From contig CAKOOC010000003.1 in NCBI GenBank assembly GCA_934098375.1, positions 1 through 64,000 of the forward strand: a DNA stretch of 64,000 bases. The letters run 5' to 3'. The notes under the pieces were generated by a model that made no database searches, was not told the origin of the DNA, and saw nothing but the letters and a program-made list of their open reading frames with translations. This DNA comes from an uncultured Bacilli bacterium (GTDB lineage: Bacteria; Bacillota_I; Bacilli_A; RF39; UBA660). Numbering within the stretch: the first letter of the stretch is position 1; each line of letters begins with the position of its first letter. The position numbers and the translations under genes were made by a program. Below, piece after piece: positions 9,009-18,075 of this stretch.

Positions 9009-9416
9009 CTACTTCTTAATTTCTAGAACTGAATCAATTTTATTAACGACCTGTAAGTTAGTATTAGCATCTCCCATAATATTATATGAATCAGTTACTG
9101 TTGTGACTTTGACACTAACCTTTGGTGGTGCCTCATAAATATCATAAAATTTCAAATTATATCTTTTATTAATATTAACTGTTTCCGAAAATCTTCTAAC
9201 AAAAACTTCTACAAACTTTTCTTTAATTATTCTAACTTCACCATATTTGCGATAATGTGCCCAATCGACTGCATCAACCATCGCAGCTTCGGTTACTTCT
9301 CTTAATAGATACTGATCCTGTTCCGAAGTAGTTGTATAATTTTGTAATAACATCATTACAACTATTATAAACAATCCTAGAACTATTAACCAGTAACCCC
9401 ATAAACTCTCTTTCAT
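9009..9416 (-). CDS. TadE-like pseudopilin
   Basis: A 135-residue protein beginning MKESLWGYWLIVLGLFIIVV: a short basic leader, one long hydrophobic helix (about 8-28), then a soluble acidic domain. The layout resembles TadE/TadF-type minor pilins of Flp pili, and a related layout (MRESIGGTWIFSLVIVFIVL) occurs in the protein at 35000-35440, where the Flp pilin gene is adjacent. It is transcribed with the two secreted proteins upstream and ends at a terminator before cpaB. Its role as a pseudopilin is inferred from topology, the Met-Lys/Arg-Glu start and neighbourhood. Confidence 0.65.
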   Translation of the reverse strand: MKESLWGYWLIVLGLFIIVVMMLLQNYTTTSEQDQYLLREVTEAAMVDAVDWAHYRKYGEVRIIKEKFVEVFVRRFSETVNINKRYNLKFYDIYEAPPKVSVKVTTVTDSYNIMGDANTNLQVVNKIDSVLEIKK

Positions 9417-9430
9417 CTCTTATTCACCTC

Positions 9431-12307
9431 TTATGGCCAGTTTTTATAAGTATTTAGCCAGCCTTGCTGATTTTCTGGATCAGGATATCTACCATCTTCA
9501 TTTCCTTGAATTTTTTTCAAAGCAGTTAATACGTTCCCCGATGCCATGGTTCCTTTTATAAAAGTGCTTTTATCTGGATTATCCGGATTATAAAAATAAT
9601 ATTTCCATTTATTTTGTCTTGTATTCAAAGTTACTGTTTGATCACCATAAGCATCTATAAATGTACTTTCACACTCTTTACCATCTTGATTACATTTAAA
9701 ACAATAATCTTCATCAGCACTTTTAGTATTACTTCCTGTATTATTATTAGCACATAAATTCAAAGTAGCATAATCAATTTTTCTATTATTTGCTTTAATA
9801 AGTCGCATATCATCAGGCGTAAGTGTAATATCATATTCTAAATAAGTTCCTGTACTATCATCATAAATATAACTATCAGCGGTTTGTACAATATTAACTT
9901 TATTATCACTAGACTCTAAAGTAGTAACTTTTACATCTTTACTATTTCCACTTAGCATTTCTTTATCATTATTCGTGCTATTAGCTACTGCGATATTGTT
10001 GCCAGCTGTATTCTTAATAAGCCATTTGGCAGCATTTCCCTTTTCGTCAACCCAGTTGGTGCCATCATCTCTAGAAGAAACATTCGGAGTAATATCATCT
10101 AAAGCAACATTTCTAAATACAAATTTAGCATCCAAATCCTCACAAGTTGAACATTGTCTTTCAAATGATCCTTCTTCCATACAATATTTACATTGACTTT
10201 TAAACATCAAACTTTCATCATTACCATAATCTTTTCTACTTGCTGCTTTATACTCTTGAATTACCATTTTATGCAAGTTAGAATTTTCTCCACCATTACC
10301 TAAATTAGTAATATCAAACCAAGTATTATAAACGCCTTCATATGAAGTAACCTTAACATTATAAACATAACCAACTTCTAAGCCATTTTCTAAAGTTTTA
10401 GATACACTTTGAAAACTTCTAGTTTTTACTTCGCCTGATGGAAGTAAACTATACGAATTAAGTTCCGGACGGTAGTAAACTGTTTTTTCATAAGTATTTT
10501 CATACACAGCATTACTTTCAAATTTATACTCCGTATTGTACTTTTTCGTTACTTCACTTGTTACGTTTGGCCAATATTTAACCGACGTATCAGTCGTTTT
10601 AGTTGCATACATATTAGCCTCTTCAGTTATAAGTGTTTTTTTATTGCCATTATAATATTCTTGTTCATAATAGAAAGTTAATTTAGGTTCTAAATTATAG
10701 GTAAAATTATTTATTGTATTCTCACAACTTGACTTAGCTGCTAATAACGTATTTACTTTTTCTGTCGCTTCTAAACAAGCAACACTATTTTGTAAACTAT
10801 TCGAATCATTACCACTAGCACTATTACAAGCACTATTTTTAGTGTTCATTGCTGCATCGTATTCACTTTTCCATGTTGCATAATCATTAACTACATATAA
10901 ATTGATTGTTCCATGAATATAAGGCTGTCTAAAACAAGTTTTACTATTATAATTTAAATTAGATAAATCGCATTGTGATTTATTTAATTCTTGAAATACA
11001 AAGAACCTTCCACTGGTTGCTACCGCTGTAGTTGGAAAATATATTTCATTATCTTCACTTGTTACAACTTTACAGTATTTATTACTTAAAGTCTCATCAT
11101 AATAATGTTTTAATTTATCATTATCACTATTTATATCACTAAATTTAGTACTATTTAATACATTTTTCTTTAAAGTATCCATTGGTACCTGCCATACAAA
11201 TGATGTTGAATAACTTTTATAATTGCCATCTCCAGTACAACTATCAGTTCCACACTCGTTTTCATAAGAAACTAAATCTTTTGTCATACAGTTATTTTTA
11301 TAATACTCAATAGCTTCTCTGCCCACTGCTGTTTTAGTATTAAAAAACTTTGGTTGTACATCTGAGCAGCATCCTTTACTCATATAAGTAATAGCATCAA
11401 CTTTTTGTTCTTCTGCTTCATTAGTTCCAGGCCTTACAATATGCATCGTATATTCTGGATATTCTTGACCATTTTCATCAGTAACTATCTTATATTGACA
11501 TGTTTTAGTAACAGGAAAACTAACTGATTTAGTAAAATTTTTGGTTGAAGTTCCACCAGGGCCAGCACCTAAAAACATCTGACCACCACCACGGTTAGCT
11601 ACATATAAAGTATTATAAGAACTTGAAGCATTTACATTAGCAGTTAGTACAACATTTGATAAATCCATTATTTTATTATTGGAATAAACAATTACATCAG
11701 CTTCTAATCCAGTATCCAATGAACCACTCACATTTTCTTGTGAAACTTTAAATACACTGCCGCCAGATACATTAATATTATAATTTAAATTAATCCCAGA
11801 CGAATTATTAGATACATTAATTGTTAAATGAAACTTTTTTGAAAAAACACGTGGACTACTAGAATCATTTATCAAAGGATCAACCCATCCCGTATTTTCT
11901 TCCCAAGTAATATCCGCTGTTAAACCATCTAAATTTCCACTTCTAAATTGTGAAATATATTGGTTTGCATTCCCACTAGTTACATCATAATAAAATGCCG
12001 GATCCGTAATCGTACAATCTCCCCCACGATAATATCTTATCATACATATTGCTTCTGGACTTATCCCAGCAGAGGTTAAGCCTTTAGATGCCAAAGCTAA
12101 AATAACTGGATCTGTTTCTTCACCTAAAATAGTTAATACTCCCCCTGCCGGAGAATCAGCTCCCGGAGTAATGCAATGAAAAGTACTGCCATTATAATCA
12201 TCACATAGCCAGTGCCAACCATTTCCATATCCACAAGTTCCAGATGCCATAACAACATTAGGTACGAAAAGGATAAACAAAATAAATAACCAACTAACTT
12301 TTTTCAT
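9431..12307 (-). CDS. Large Cys-rich secreted protein of the pilus/secretion locus
   Basis: A 958-residue protein with a clear signal peptide (about 1-21, cleaved after VMA). The mature part is rich in Asn, Thr, Ser and Tyr, has more than 25 Cys residues, several in CxxC pairs such as CKYCMEEG and CSTCEDL, and no C-terminal membrane helix or sorting signal. It overlaps the upstream membrane protein gene by one base (TAATG) and precedes the TadE-like gene by 14 bases, so all three are cotranscribed. A secreted pilus-associated adhesin or tip protein is plausible. I recognise no domain and assign no function. Confidence 0.7.
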   Translation of the reverse strand: MKKVSWLFILFILFVPNVVMASGTCGYGNGWHWLCDDYNGSTFHCITPGADSPAGGVLTILGEETDPVILALASKGLTSAGISPEAICMIRYYRGGDCTITDPAFYYDVTSGNANQYISQFRSGNLDGLTADITWEENTGWVDPLINDSSSPRVFSKKFHLTINVSNNSSGINLNYNINVSGGSVFKVSQENVSGSLDTGLEADVIVYSNNKIMDLSNVVLTANVNASSSYNTLYVANRGGGQMFLGAGPGGTSTKNFTKSVSFPVTKTCQYKIVTDENGQEYPEYTMHIVRPGTNEAEEQKVDAITYMSKGCCSDVQPKFFNTKTAVGREAIEYYKNNCMTKDLVSYENECGTDSCTGDGNYKSYSTSFVWQVPMDTLKKNVLNSTKFSDINSDNDKLKHYYDETLSNKYCKVVTSEDNEIYFPTTAVATSGRFFVFQELNKSQCDLSNLNYNSKTCFRQPYIHGTINLYVVNDYATWKSEYDAAMNTKNSACNSASGNDSNSLQNSVACLEATEKVNTLLAAKSSCENTINNFTYNLEPKLTFYYEQEYYNGNKKTLITEEANMYATKTTDTSVKYWPNVTSEVTKKYNTEYKFESNAVYENTYEKTVYYRPELNSYSLLPSGEVKTRSFQSVSKTLENGLEVGYVYNVKVTSYEGVYNTWFDITNLGNGGENSNLHKMVIQEYKAASRKDYGNDESLMFKSQCKYCMEEGSFERQCSTCEDLDAKFVFRNVALDDITPNVSSRDDGTNWVDEKGNAAKWLIKNTAGNNIAVANSTNNDKEMLSGNSKDVKVTTLESSDNKVNIVQTADSYIYDDSTGTYLEYDITLTPDDMRLIKANNRKIDYATLNLCANNNTGSNTKSADEDYCFKCNQDGKECESTFIDAYGDQTVTLNTRQNKWKYYFYNPDNPDKSTFIKGTMASGNVLTALKKIQGNEDGRYPDPENQQGWLNTYKNWP

Positions 12308-13035
12308 TATATCTGATTTCTCCTTTTCTTAATAACAACTACTGTTATTACAATCCCTGAAATTAAGACAATACTGCCAATTAAATAATATTTATTATCT
12401 TTTACAAACTCTATTACTTTATTATTTCCTGTTGTTCCATCAGTTTTTGTTGTAACTTTATTTGTACTACTCTTACGATAGTTTGCTATTTCTTCTTTAA
12501 TATTGAAAATATCAACATTTTGATTTATCTCAGTAACAAACTGAGTACAAAAAGGAATATCTAAATTATTTTTACATTCTTCTGTACGATAAAAAGGATT
12601 TTCAATAGGTTTAACAAACTCTATTGACTTTAATTTTCTTGGTTTACAAGGTTCATTTTTCGCATATATATCAAAAGTATAAGTGCCTAATGCATTGAAA
12701 TTATCAAATGTATCTAACTTATACTTTCCATTATCTGTATCGGCATAAACGATAGTCTTCTTACTACTATTTATATTATTACTAGCAATAATAAAAATAT
12801 CATCCGTTATATTATAAATATCTATAATAACATTTGAAACTTCCATCGTTGGACTTCCGCCATCAATTTTATAGTTTTCATTTTCTACCGTTTTAGTTTC
12901 TACTTCATAACTAACTTTAATATTACTTGCTACTGCGTTTAATTTTTTCATCTCTGTATTATCACATGTTGCCGCCCAGACATTATTAAAAGAAATCATT
13001 AAAATAAAACTAAATACTAATAATATTTTCTTCAT
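12307..13035 (-). CDS. Secreted protein with C-terminal membrane anchor
   Basis: A 242-residue protein with a signal peptide (about 1-21), an extracellular beta-rich segment (25-150), a Lys/Thr/Asn-rich linker, and a C-terminal helix YYLIGSIVLISGIVITVVVI followed by a basic tail. It is therefore exported and anchored in the membrane with its bulk outside. It is the first gene of the operon that continues into the 958-residue secreted protein and the TadE-like pseudopilin. Family not recognised. A short Cys-containing segment (TEECKNNLDIPFCTQF) echoes the Cys-rich partner. Confidence 0.68.
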   Translation of the reverse strand: MKKILLVFSFILMISFNNVWAATCDNTEMKKLNAVASNIKVSYEVETKTVENENYKIDGGSPTMEVSNVIIDIYNITDDIFIIASNNINSSKKTIVYADTDNGKYKLDTFDNFNALGTYTFDIYAKNEPCKPRKLKSIEFVKPIENPFYRTEECKNNLDIPFCTQFVTEINQNVDIFNIKEEIANYRKSSTNKVTTKTDGTTGNNKVIEFVKDNKYYLIGSIVLISGIVITVVVIKKRRNQI

Positions 13036-13083
13036 TATATCACCCTACCATTACCCCTTAAGTATACCAATCTTTTTATTTTT

Positions 13084-13113
13084 TTACAATATATTAGTGA
13101 CTTATGATAGAAT
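13084..13113 (+). promoter_or_regulatory. Candidate promoter for the CPBP protease gene
   Basis: TTACAA (13084-13089), an 18-base spacer, and TAGAAT (13108-13113) preceded by TGA, an extended -10. It lies 18 bases upstream of the start codon in the divergent gap. Confidence 0.5.
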
Positions 13114-13130
13114 ATTCATAGGTGATTTTT

Positions 13131-13775
13131 ATGCATAAAGAAGCAAAACCCATTGCGTCATTTATTATATATTTAATATTGCAAGTATACTTTAGTCTAA
13201 TTGGTTTAAAAATTTTAGAAAATGCCTCAACCTTATCTCATCTTATCTTTGAAATAATAAAATATTTAATAATTATTATTATTCTTATTTTTCTAAACAA
13301 AATTGACCTAAAAAAAGAAATAAAAGATTTTAAATTAAATTATAAAAAATATTTAAAATTAATATTAAGTATTTGGCTTGTTGGTTTCATCTTAATGATT
13401 ATAAGTAACTACTTTATAACTAAAACAACTACCATACCAAATAACGAATTATCAGTAAGGACCTATATAAATTCCAAATTTATTGAAAGTTTAATTACAA
13501 CTGTTATTATGGCTCCTATCCTTGAGGAAATTACTTTTAGATACAGCATTTCTAAAATAAAGAATAAATATTTATATTTAATTATTAGTACTTTTCTATT
13601 TGCAATGGTGCATATTAATCCAGAAAATGCTTCTGAACTGCCCTTTTTAATTCCTTATAGCTGCCTTGGATTAAGTTTTTCCCTTATATTTTACAAAACT
13701 AAAAACATTTTAGCGTCAATTACTGCGCACGCTCTTCATAACTACATCATAATTATGTTATTATTAATATTATAA
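13131..13775 (+). CDS. CPBP-family intramembrane metalloprotease
   Basis: A 214-residue polytopic membrane protein with the three CPBP (CAAX protease/bacteriocin-processing) motifs: EEITFR (residues 132-137), FAMVH (157-161) and the C-terminal HALHN. These provide the glutamate and histidines of the active site in this family. Bacterial members process peptides or confer self-immunity; the substrate is unknown. I use the ATG at 13131, because the in-frame GTG at 13122 lies inside the AGGTGAT ribosome site. It is followed 9 bases later by a phosphoesterase gene in the same direction. Confidence 0.88.
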   Translation: MHKEAKPIASFIIYLILQVYFSLIGLKILENASTLSHLIFEIIKYLIIIIILIFLNKIDLKKEIKDFKLNYKKYLKLILSIWLVGFILMIISNYFITKTTTIPNNELSVRTYINSKFIESLITTVIMAPILEEITFRYSISKIKNKYLYLIISTFLFAMVHINPENASELPFLIPYSCLGLSFSLIFYKTKNILASITAHALHNYIIIMLLLIL

Positions 13776-13784
13776 GGAGTTCTC

Positions 13785-14630
13785 ATGACAAAAGAAGATA
13801 AAAAGGAAACTACTAAAAAACATTATTTTATATGGTTATTATTAATTATTGGTATTTTATTTATTTATGCAAGATACCTTGGAACTAGTAATTTAGTTAT
13901 AAAAGAATATAGCATTATTAATGAAAAAATTCCTCTTAACTTTCATGGGCTTAAAATCGTCCAGTTTTCCGATTTACATTATGGTACAACTATAAAAGAA
14001 GAAGAACTTAAAAATGTTATTAGTAAAATTAATGAATTAAATCCCGATATTATTTTCTTTACTGGTGATCTTATCGATAATTCTTATAAAATAAGTGAAG
14101 ATGAAGAAAAGTTAATAACTAAAGAGCTAAATAGGTTAGAGCCTAATATTGGTATTTACGCCGTAAGAGGTAATCATGATATAAATGATAATTTTGAAAA
14201 CATTATTAAAAATACATATATCGAACTATTAAATAATCAAAATAAACTTCTCTATTTTGATAATAGTTCTACTCCTATTATGCTTATTGCCTTAGATGAT
14301 AACTTAAAAGGCACCCAAAATATTGATAACGCCTTTAATTTTGAAGACAATGATTATTATAAAATTTTAATAACCCATGAACCAGATGATTATGATAAAC
14401 TTCCTAAAAATGTGAATTTATTTTTAGCCGGTCATTCCCATCTTGGTCAAGTAAGACTTCCCTTTATAGGTTCTGTTTATAATATGGAAGGTGCCAAAAA
14501 ATATAAAGAAGAAAAATATGAAATTGATGAAACTAATTTATTCATCTCTGGAGGACTTGGCACTACTAAAATTAAATATCGCTTCTTAGATAAGCCTTCC
14601 ATAAATTTCTTTAGACTCTATAACCATTAA
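13785..14630 (+). CDS. Membrane-anchored YkuE-like metallophosphoesterase
   Basis: A 281-residue protein with an N-terminal membrane helix (about 14-30) and a calcineurin-like domain carrying all metal-binding motifs: SDLHYG (D63, H65), TGDLID (D95), RGNHD (129-132), a His at 198, and AGHSHLGQ (215-222). The AGHxHxGQ form is typical of the YkuE/YaeI group of phosphodiester- or lipid-linked phosphatases that act at the outer membrane face. It is preceded by AAGGAG and likely cotranscribed with the CPBP protease. The substrate cannot be told from sequence. Confidence 0.88.
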   Translation: MTKEDKKETTKKHYFIWLLLIIGILFIYARYLGTSNLVIKEYSIINEKIPLNFHGLKIVQFSDLHYGTTIKEEELKNVISKINELNPDIIFFTGDLIDNSYKISEDEEKLITKELNRLEPNIGIYAVRGNHDINDNFENIIKNTYIELLNNQNKLLYFDNSSTPIMLIALDDNLKGTQNIDNAFNFEDNDYYKILITHEPDDYDKLPKNVNLFLAGHSHLGQVRLPFIGSVYNMEGAKKYKEEKYEIDETNLFISGGLGTTKIKYRFLDKPSINFFRLYNH

Positions 14631-14643
14631 ATATTCGATTTTC

Positions 14644-14690
14644 TTAGCAAATAAAAACTCTTTTCATATAATATCTTGAAAGGAGTTTTT
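14644..14690 (+). promoter_or_regulatory. Terminator hairpin with an internal promoter and the downstream ribosome site in its 3' arm
   Basis: A 14-bp stem AAAAACTCTTTTCA/TGAAAGGAGTTTTT (14653-14666 and 14677-14690, one G-U pair) ends in T's and would terminate the phosphoesterase transcript. Its 10-base loop holds TATAAT (14667-14672), with TTAGCA (14644-14649) 17 bases upstream. The 3' arm holds the AAAGGAG ribosome site of the next gene. A transcript starting from the loop promoter would lack the 5' arm. Confidence 0.6.
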
Positions 14691-14691
14691 T

Positions 14692-14913
14692 ATGTACTAC
14701 TACCCTAATTATAATTTAAACTACCCATCTGGTGAAAGACAATTTCTTGTACCATTTTTATTAGGTGGCCTAGGTGGAGCTGCCATAGTAGGTGCTTCTC
14801 GTCCTAGACCTGTTTATGTAAATAGACCTAATACATATTATCCATCATATGGGCCATATGGATATAACTATTATGGAGGATACAATTATAATCCCTATCC
14901 TTACTATAGATAA
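14692..14913 (+). CDS. Small Tyr/Gly/Pro-rich protein, possible spore coat or surface protein
   Basis: A 73-residue protein. The first third is hydrophilic (MYYYPNYNLNYPSGERQ), the centre is a short hydrophobic Gly-rich stretch (FLVPFLLGGLGGAAIVG), and the tail is made of Tyr, Asn, Pro and Gly. This composition recalls small spore-coat and inner-coat proteins of spore formers, and SpoIVA and SpoVS occur in this window, but no named family is certain. It has an excellent AAAGGAG site and its own terminator (14912-14933). The stop codon region overlaps the 3' end of the convergent rodA-like gene. Confidence 0.7.
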   Translation: MYYYPNYNLNYPSGERQFLVPFLLGGLGGAAIVGASRPRPVYVNRPNTYYPSYGPYGYNYYGGYNYNPYPYYR

Positions 14914-15953
14914 GTATCTCTGATACTTTTTTTATTTAAAAGTAAACCAATTAAAAACATATATGATAGTAAACTAGAGCCCCCATATGATAAAAATGGA
15001 AGCGTTATTCCAATAATCGGAAATAGTCCTAAATTCATCAAAATATTGATTGTATACTGAATTATTAAAATCCATAAAATGGGATATAATAAATATTTTG
15101 CATTACTAATATTTAATAAATTATAGAAAAATATTGTATAAATGATAAATAAAGCACCTACTCCCAGTAAACCAAAATTTGCTAAAAAAAGTGTAAAAGC
15201 AAAATCGGTTGGGGCTTCTGGAAAATAAACAACTTCTTTTATTCCTGTATAACCAGAGTTAGATATACTAGTAAGTGCTTGGGTTATTTGATATCCTTTA
15301 TTATTCATAAAATTAGTAATTCTATCTAATCTATAAAAAAATGATGTTCCAAAAATACTTATAAATAAATCTTGCTTATTAAAATATAGGTAAAAAAATG
15401 ATGCAAAACCTCCCAAAACTATTAAAAACAAAATTATATAATAATACTTATTTAATTTGCGCAAAAATAAGAAAACTACATAAATTATTAAATAAAAAAT
15501 AATTGGTCCCGTATCCGGTTCTAAAAAAGTTAATATACTAGGAATCAAAAAAACAATCGTAGTATATAAAAAATATTTAAAATCACTTAAACTTTTATTA
15601 ATAATTATCTTATACAAAAATAATATAAGAAATATTTTCATAAATTCACTAGGCTGAAAAGAAATAAATTTAAAGGAAAGCCATGACTTAGAACCATTGA
15701 CATTTACTCCCCAAAATAAAGTTATTAAAAGTAAGAAATTACCTGCAAGATAAAAATAAAAACTATTATTAATTAAAAAATCAATATTTACTTTACTTAG
15801 TATAATTATCACTATAAAACCCAAAACATACCAAACAAGTTGTTTCAAATAATAATTATGGTAACTACTTAAATAAAGATTGGCATAATAATTATTAGCG
15901 ACACTAAAAAGCATTAAAATAATTAGTGATATTAATAAACATTTTTTATTCAT
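14904..15953 (-). CDS. rodA: RodA/FtsW/SpoVE-family peptidoglycan polymerase (SEDS)
   Basis: A 349-residue polytopic protein with about ten hydrophobic segments and SEDS-family signatures: GVNVNGSKSWLSF after the second helix pair, FQPSEFMKIFLILFL, EPDTGP, FAFTLFLANFGL and the C-terminal LPFLSYGGSSLLSYM. SEDS proteins are the glycosyltransferases that polymerise lipid II, paired with a class B PBP in elongation (RodA), division (FtsW) or cortex synthesis (SpoVE). It is slightly short for the family. No neighbouring PBP or division gene settles which paralogue it is; RodA is the best guess. Convergent with and overlapping the small upstream gene by 10 bases. Confidence 0.85.
   Translation of the reverse strand: MNKKCLLISLIILMLFSVANNYYANLYLSSYHNYYLKQLVWYVLGFIVIIILSKVNIDFLINNSFYFYLAGNFLLLITLFWGVNVNGSKSWLSFKFISFQPSEFMKIFLILFLYKIIINKSLSDFKYFLYTTIVFLIPSILTFLEPDTGPIIFYLIIYVVFLFLRKLNKYYYIILFLIVLGGFASFFYLYFNKQDLFISIFGTSFFYRLDRITNFMNNKGYQITQALTSISNSGYTGIKEVVYFPEAPTDFAFTLFLANFGLLGVGALFIIYTIFFYNLLNISNAKYLLYPILWILIIQYTINILMNLGLFPIIGITLPFLSYGGSSLLSYMFLIGLLLNKKSIRDTYL
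14912..14933 (+). terminator. Terminator of the small Tyr-rich protein gene
   Basis: AAGTATC-TCT-GATACTT followed by a T run (stem 14912-14928). It lies immediately at the stop codon of the small gene and inside the last codons of the convergent rodA-like gene. Confidence 0.85.
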
Positions 15954-16009
15954 ATTATTATTTTGGTCAAAATTAATAAAATATTACATATATTATACTA
16001 GGTGATTTA

Positions 16010-16264
16010 ATGAAGGACTTACCAGAAATATTTAAAAATAAACTAGATGATGATTTGAATAATAATAAAGAATTCTTTAGAAGTAATAGTGTTCATGATG
16101 AAGATATTAATTCTATTTTAAAAAGTATTCCTGTTACTGTTTATATCGAAACAAATACCAAAGAATTAACTACTACCATTATTGGTCGCACCGAAAACTA
16201 TATTATTACTAAGATGCGTGAAGTAATTTATATTAACGATATTAAAACCATTAAAAGATTATAA
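16010..16264 (+). CDS. Small conserved-looking protein of unknown function
   Basis: An 84-residue soluble protein with an acidic helical N-terminal half and a beta-rich C-terminal half (TVYIETNTKELTTTIIGRTE, then MREVIYINDIKTIKRL), ending at TAA. It has a good AGGTGAT ribosome site 4 bases before the ATG. It stands between the divergent rodA-like gene and the convergent rmuC gene, so it is probably transcribed alone. The C-terminal strands could form a small SH3-like or LSm-like barrel, but no family is recognised. Confidence 0.6.
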   Translation: MKDLPEIFKNKLDDDLNNNKEFFRSNSVHDEDINSILKSIPVTVYIETNTKELTTTIIGRTENYIITKMREVIYINDIKTIKRL

Positions 16265-16300
16265 AAAAAAATATTTTTAGATTTCTCTTTAAATATCTTT
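16263..16300 (-). terminator. Terminator of rmuC (possibly shared with the convergent small gene)
   Basis: On the minus strand AAAGATATTT and AAATATTTTT (16291-16300 and 16267-16276) pair over 10 positions with one G-U, loop of 14, then T's. It starts 13 bases after the rmuC stop. Confidence 0.55.
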
Positions 16301-16312
16301 TTCTTATTTAAA

Positions 16313-17386
16313 TTATTCTTTACTATCGTTATTTTCTACTAAGTTAATATTAACATTACTAATGGAAGCAAATCTCTTGCTTATTTTTTCTGTTGTTGTA
16401 TGAATATCCTCAACATCTTTAGATACTGTATTAATAGATCTTGATAATTTATCCCATCTATCTTTATATCTAGCAAATTCTACTCCTAATTTATTTAACT
16501 CTTCATGAATAACTTTAGCATATTTATCTCTTTCCATATTCTTCAAAATCATAGCAATTATAGTTAAAGTACTCATTAATGTAGTTGGGCTACATATCCA
16601 TACTTTAGATTTATATGAGTATTCAATCAAATCAGAATGATATGCATTTATTTCGGCAAAGATAGCTTCTGCCGGCAAAAACATAATTGCTTCCCCTGCT
16701 GTTTCTCCTGGAATAATATATTTATTCTTAATTGCGTCGATATGTTTTTTTACATCCATCTTAAACAATTTAGTAGCTTCATCTCTTTCTCCTTTAGAAA
16801 GTTTAATATCAGTCATCGTTTTATAATGTTCTAAAGGAAATTTAGAATCTATCGCGATTGTTCCTAAAGGACTCGGTGCATAAAGTATCGCATCTGCAAT
16901 ATAGCCATTACTCATAAGTACTTGTGTCTTATATATTTTATCATTAACCCCAAATACACTATTTAAAATATAATTTAAATTCGTCTCCCCAAAAATACCT
17001 CTAGTCTTCTTGTCCGTTAATACACTTTGTAAAGATATAATATCATTTGATAATCCATCTATTTTTTTCTGTGCTTCATCTATTTTACTGATTCTTTCTA
17101 AAATAGACGCAAACGTTTTATTTGTTTTTTCAAAATTAGCATCTAATCTTTCATTAACTTTATCATTAATATAATTAAGTCTTTTTTCTATTACTGCATT
17201 AGTTTCTTTGAAATCATCCGAAATATTTTTACTAAAATCATACTTAAAATCTCCTAATGCCTTTGTTATATCCGTTTCAAATTTTCCTAACTTTTCTATC
17301 ATTTCACTATTATTATTTTTTTTACAAATTAACACTATTAATAAAATTATAACAACTAAAATAAGCCCTATAATAACATATTCCAT
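16313..17386 (-). CDS. rmuC: RmuC-family DNA recombination protein
   Basis: A 357-residue protein with an N-terminal membrane helix (about 3-20), a long coiled coil (25-125) and the RmuC nuclease-like domain: KTRGIFGETNLNYIL, IDSKFPLEHY, IMFLPAEAIFAEI and VWICSPTTLMSTL. RmuC-family proteins limit inversion or recombination at repeats in E. coli, and the domain is related to PD-(D/E)xK endonucleases. The conserved D and K of IDSKFP are present. It follows the VTT-domain gene by 11 bases in the same direction, suggesting joint transcription. Confidence 0.92.
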   Translation of the reverse strand: MEYVIIGLILVVIILLIVLICKKNNNSEMIEKLGKFETDITKALGDFKYDFSKNISDDFKETNAVIEKRLNYINDKVNERLDANFEKTNKTFASILERISKIDEAQKKIDGLSNDIISLQSVLTDKKTRGIFGETNLNYILNSVFGVNDKIYKTQVLMSNGYIADAILYAPSPLGTIAIDSKFPLEHYKTMTDIKLSKGERDEATKLFKMDVKKHIDAIKNKYIIPGETAGEAIMFLPAEAIFAEINAYHSDLIEYSYKSKVWICSPTTLMSTLTIIAMILKNMERDKYAKVIHEELNKLGVEFARYKDRWDKLSRSINTVSKDVEDIHTTTEKISKRFASISNVNINLVENNDSKE

Positions 17387-17397
17387 ATCTTTTACCT

Positions 17398-17985
17398 CTA
17401 CTCTATATTATATTTTTTATTTACTAACTTACTAATAACAAATGCAGCAAATACCATTATGCCAATTTTTATTAAAACTCTAGGACTTTTAAAACTTTGA
17501 AGTAAGCTAGTTCCTACAAATCCCCAAAAATAAACTAAGAATATTTTACCGATTAAAATCGCTGTAATAAACTTCTTTTTATTCATATTTACTAATCCTG
17601 CTGCTATATTAACTAAAAATGCTGGCGTAAAAGGAATTGCAATTAATACAACTAATTCTTCTAAACTCATAGTATTAATTCTAAATATTAATTTTTTTAA
17701 TTTTTTATGTTCTTTTTTATCAAGCATATACTCAAAATGCTTTCTAAGTTTATTTTTACATAACTTATACGATAAATAACAACCAACACAAGTTAAACTC
17801 CAACTTATAAAAAAACCAATAAATGCTCCCAAATAATAAAAGTTAATTGTTATAAATAAAGCTAACGGTAGTATTGGAAGCATTGATTCTATAATAATTA
17901 ATAAACATGCAAAAATAGGAGCAAATACTCCCAAAGTATTAAAAAACAATTCAATAATTTTATTTAAATACTCTATAAAATTCAT
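17398..17985 (-). CDS. TVP38/TMEM64 (VTT/DedA-superfamily) membrane protein
   Basis: A 195-residue protein with about five hydrophobic helices and the VTT/SNARE-associated signature around IAIPFTPAFLVNIAAGLVNM. Members are implicated in lipid scrambling or undecaprenyl-phosphate flipping, although the bacterial substrate here is unknown. I use the ATG at 17983-17985; a TTG six codons upstream is the only longer start. Neither has a ribosome site. TATAAT sits 6 bases before this ATG, so the message may be leaderless, but a 5' error in start choice is possible. Confidence 0.78.
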   Translation of the reverse strand: MNFIEYLNKIIELFFNTLGVFAPIFACLLIIIESMLPILPLALFITINFYYLGAFIGFFISWSLTCVGCYLSYKLCKNKLRKHFEYMLDKKEHKKLKKLIFRINTMSLEELVVLIAIPFTPAFLVNIAAGLVNMNKKKFITAILIGKIFLVYFWGFVGTSLLQSFKSPRVLIKIGIMVFAAFVISKLVNKKYNIE

Positions 17986-18050
17986 ACTATTATTATAAAT
18001 CAAAATAGTATTATTTAAAAGTACATTTGTTTTTATTTACATTAAAAAGT

Positions 18051-18071
18051 AAAAAAGACTTAAATAAGTCT
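18051..18071 (-). terminator. Terminator after the rhodanese-like gene
   Basis: On the minus strand AGACTTA-TT-TAAGTCT followed by T6 (stem 18056-18071). It starts 5 bases past the TAA at 18076. Confidence 0.85.
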
Positions 18072-18075
18072 AAGT

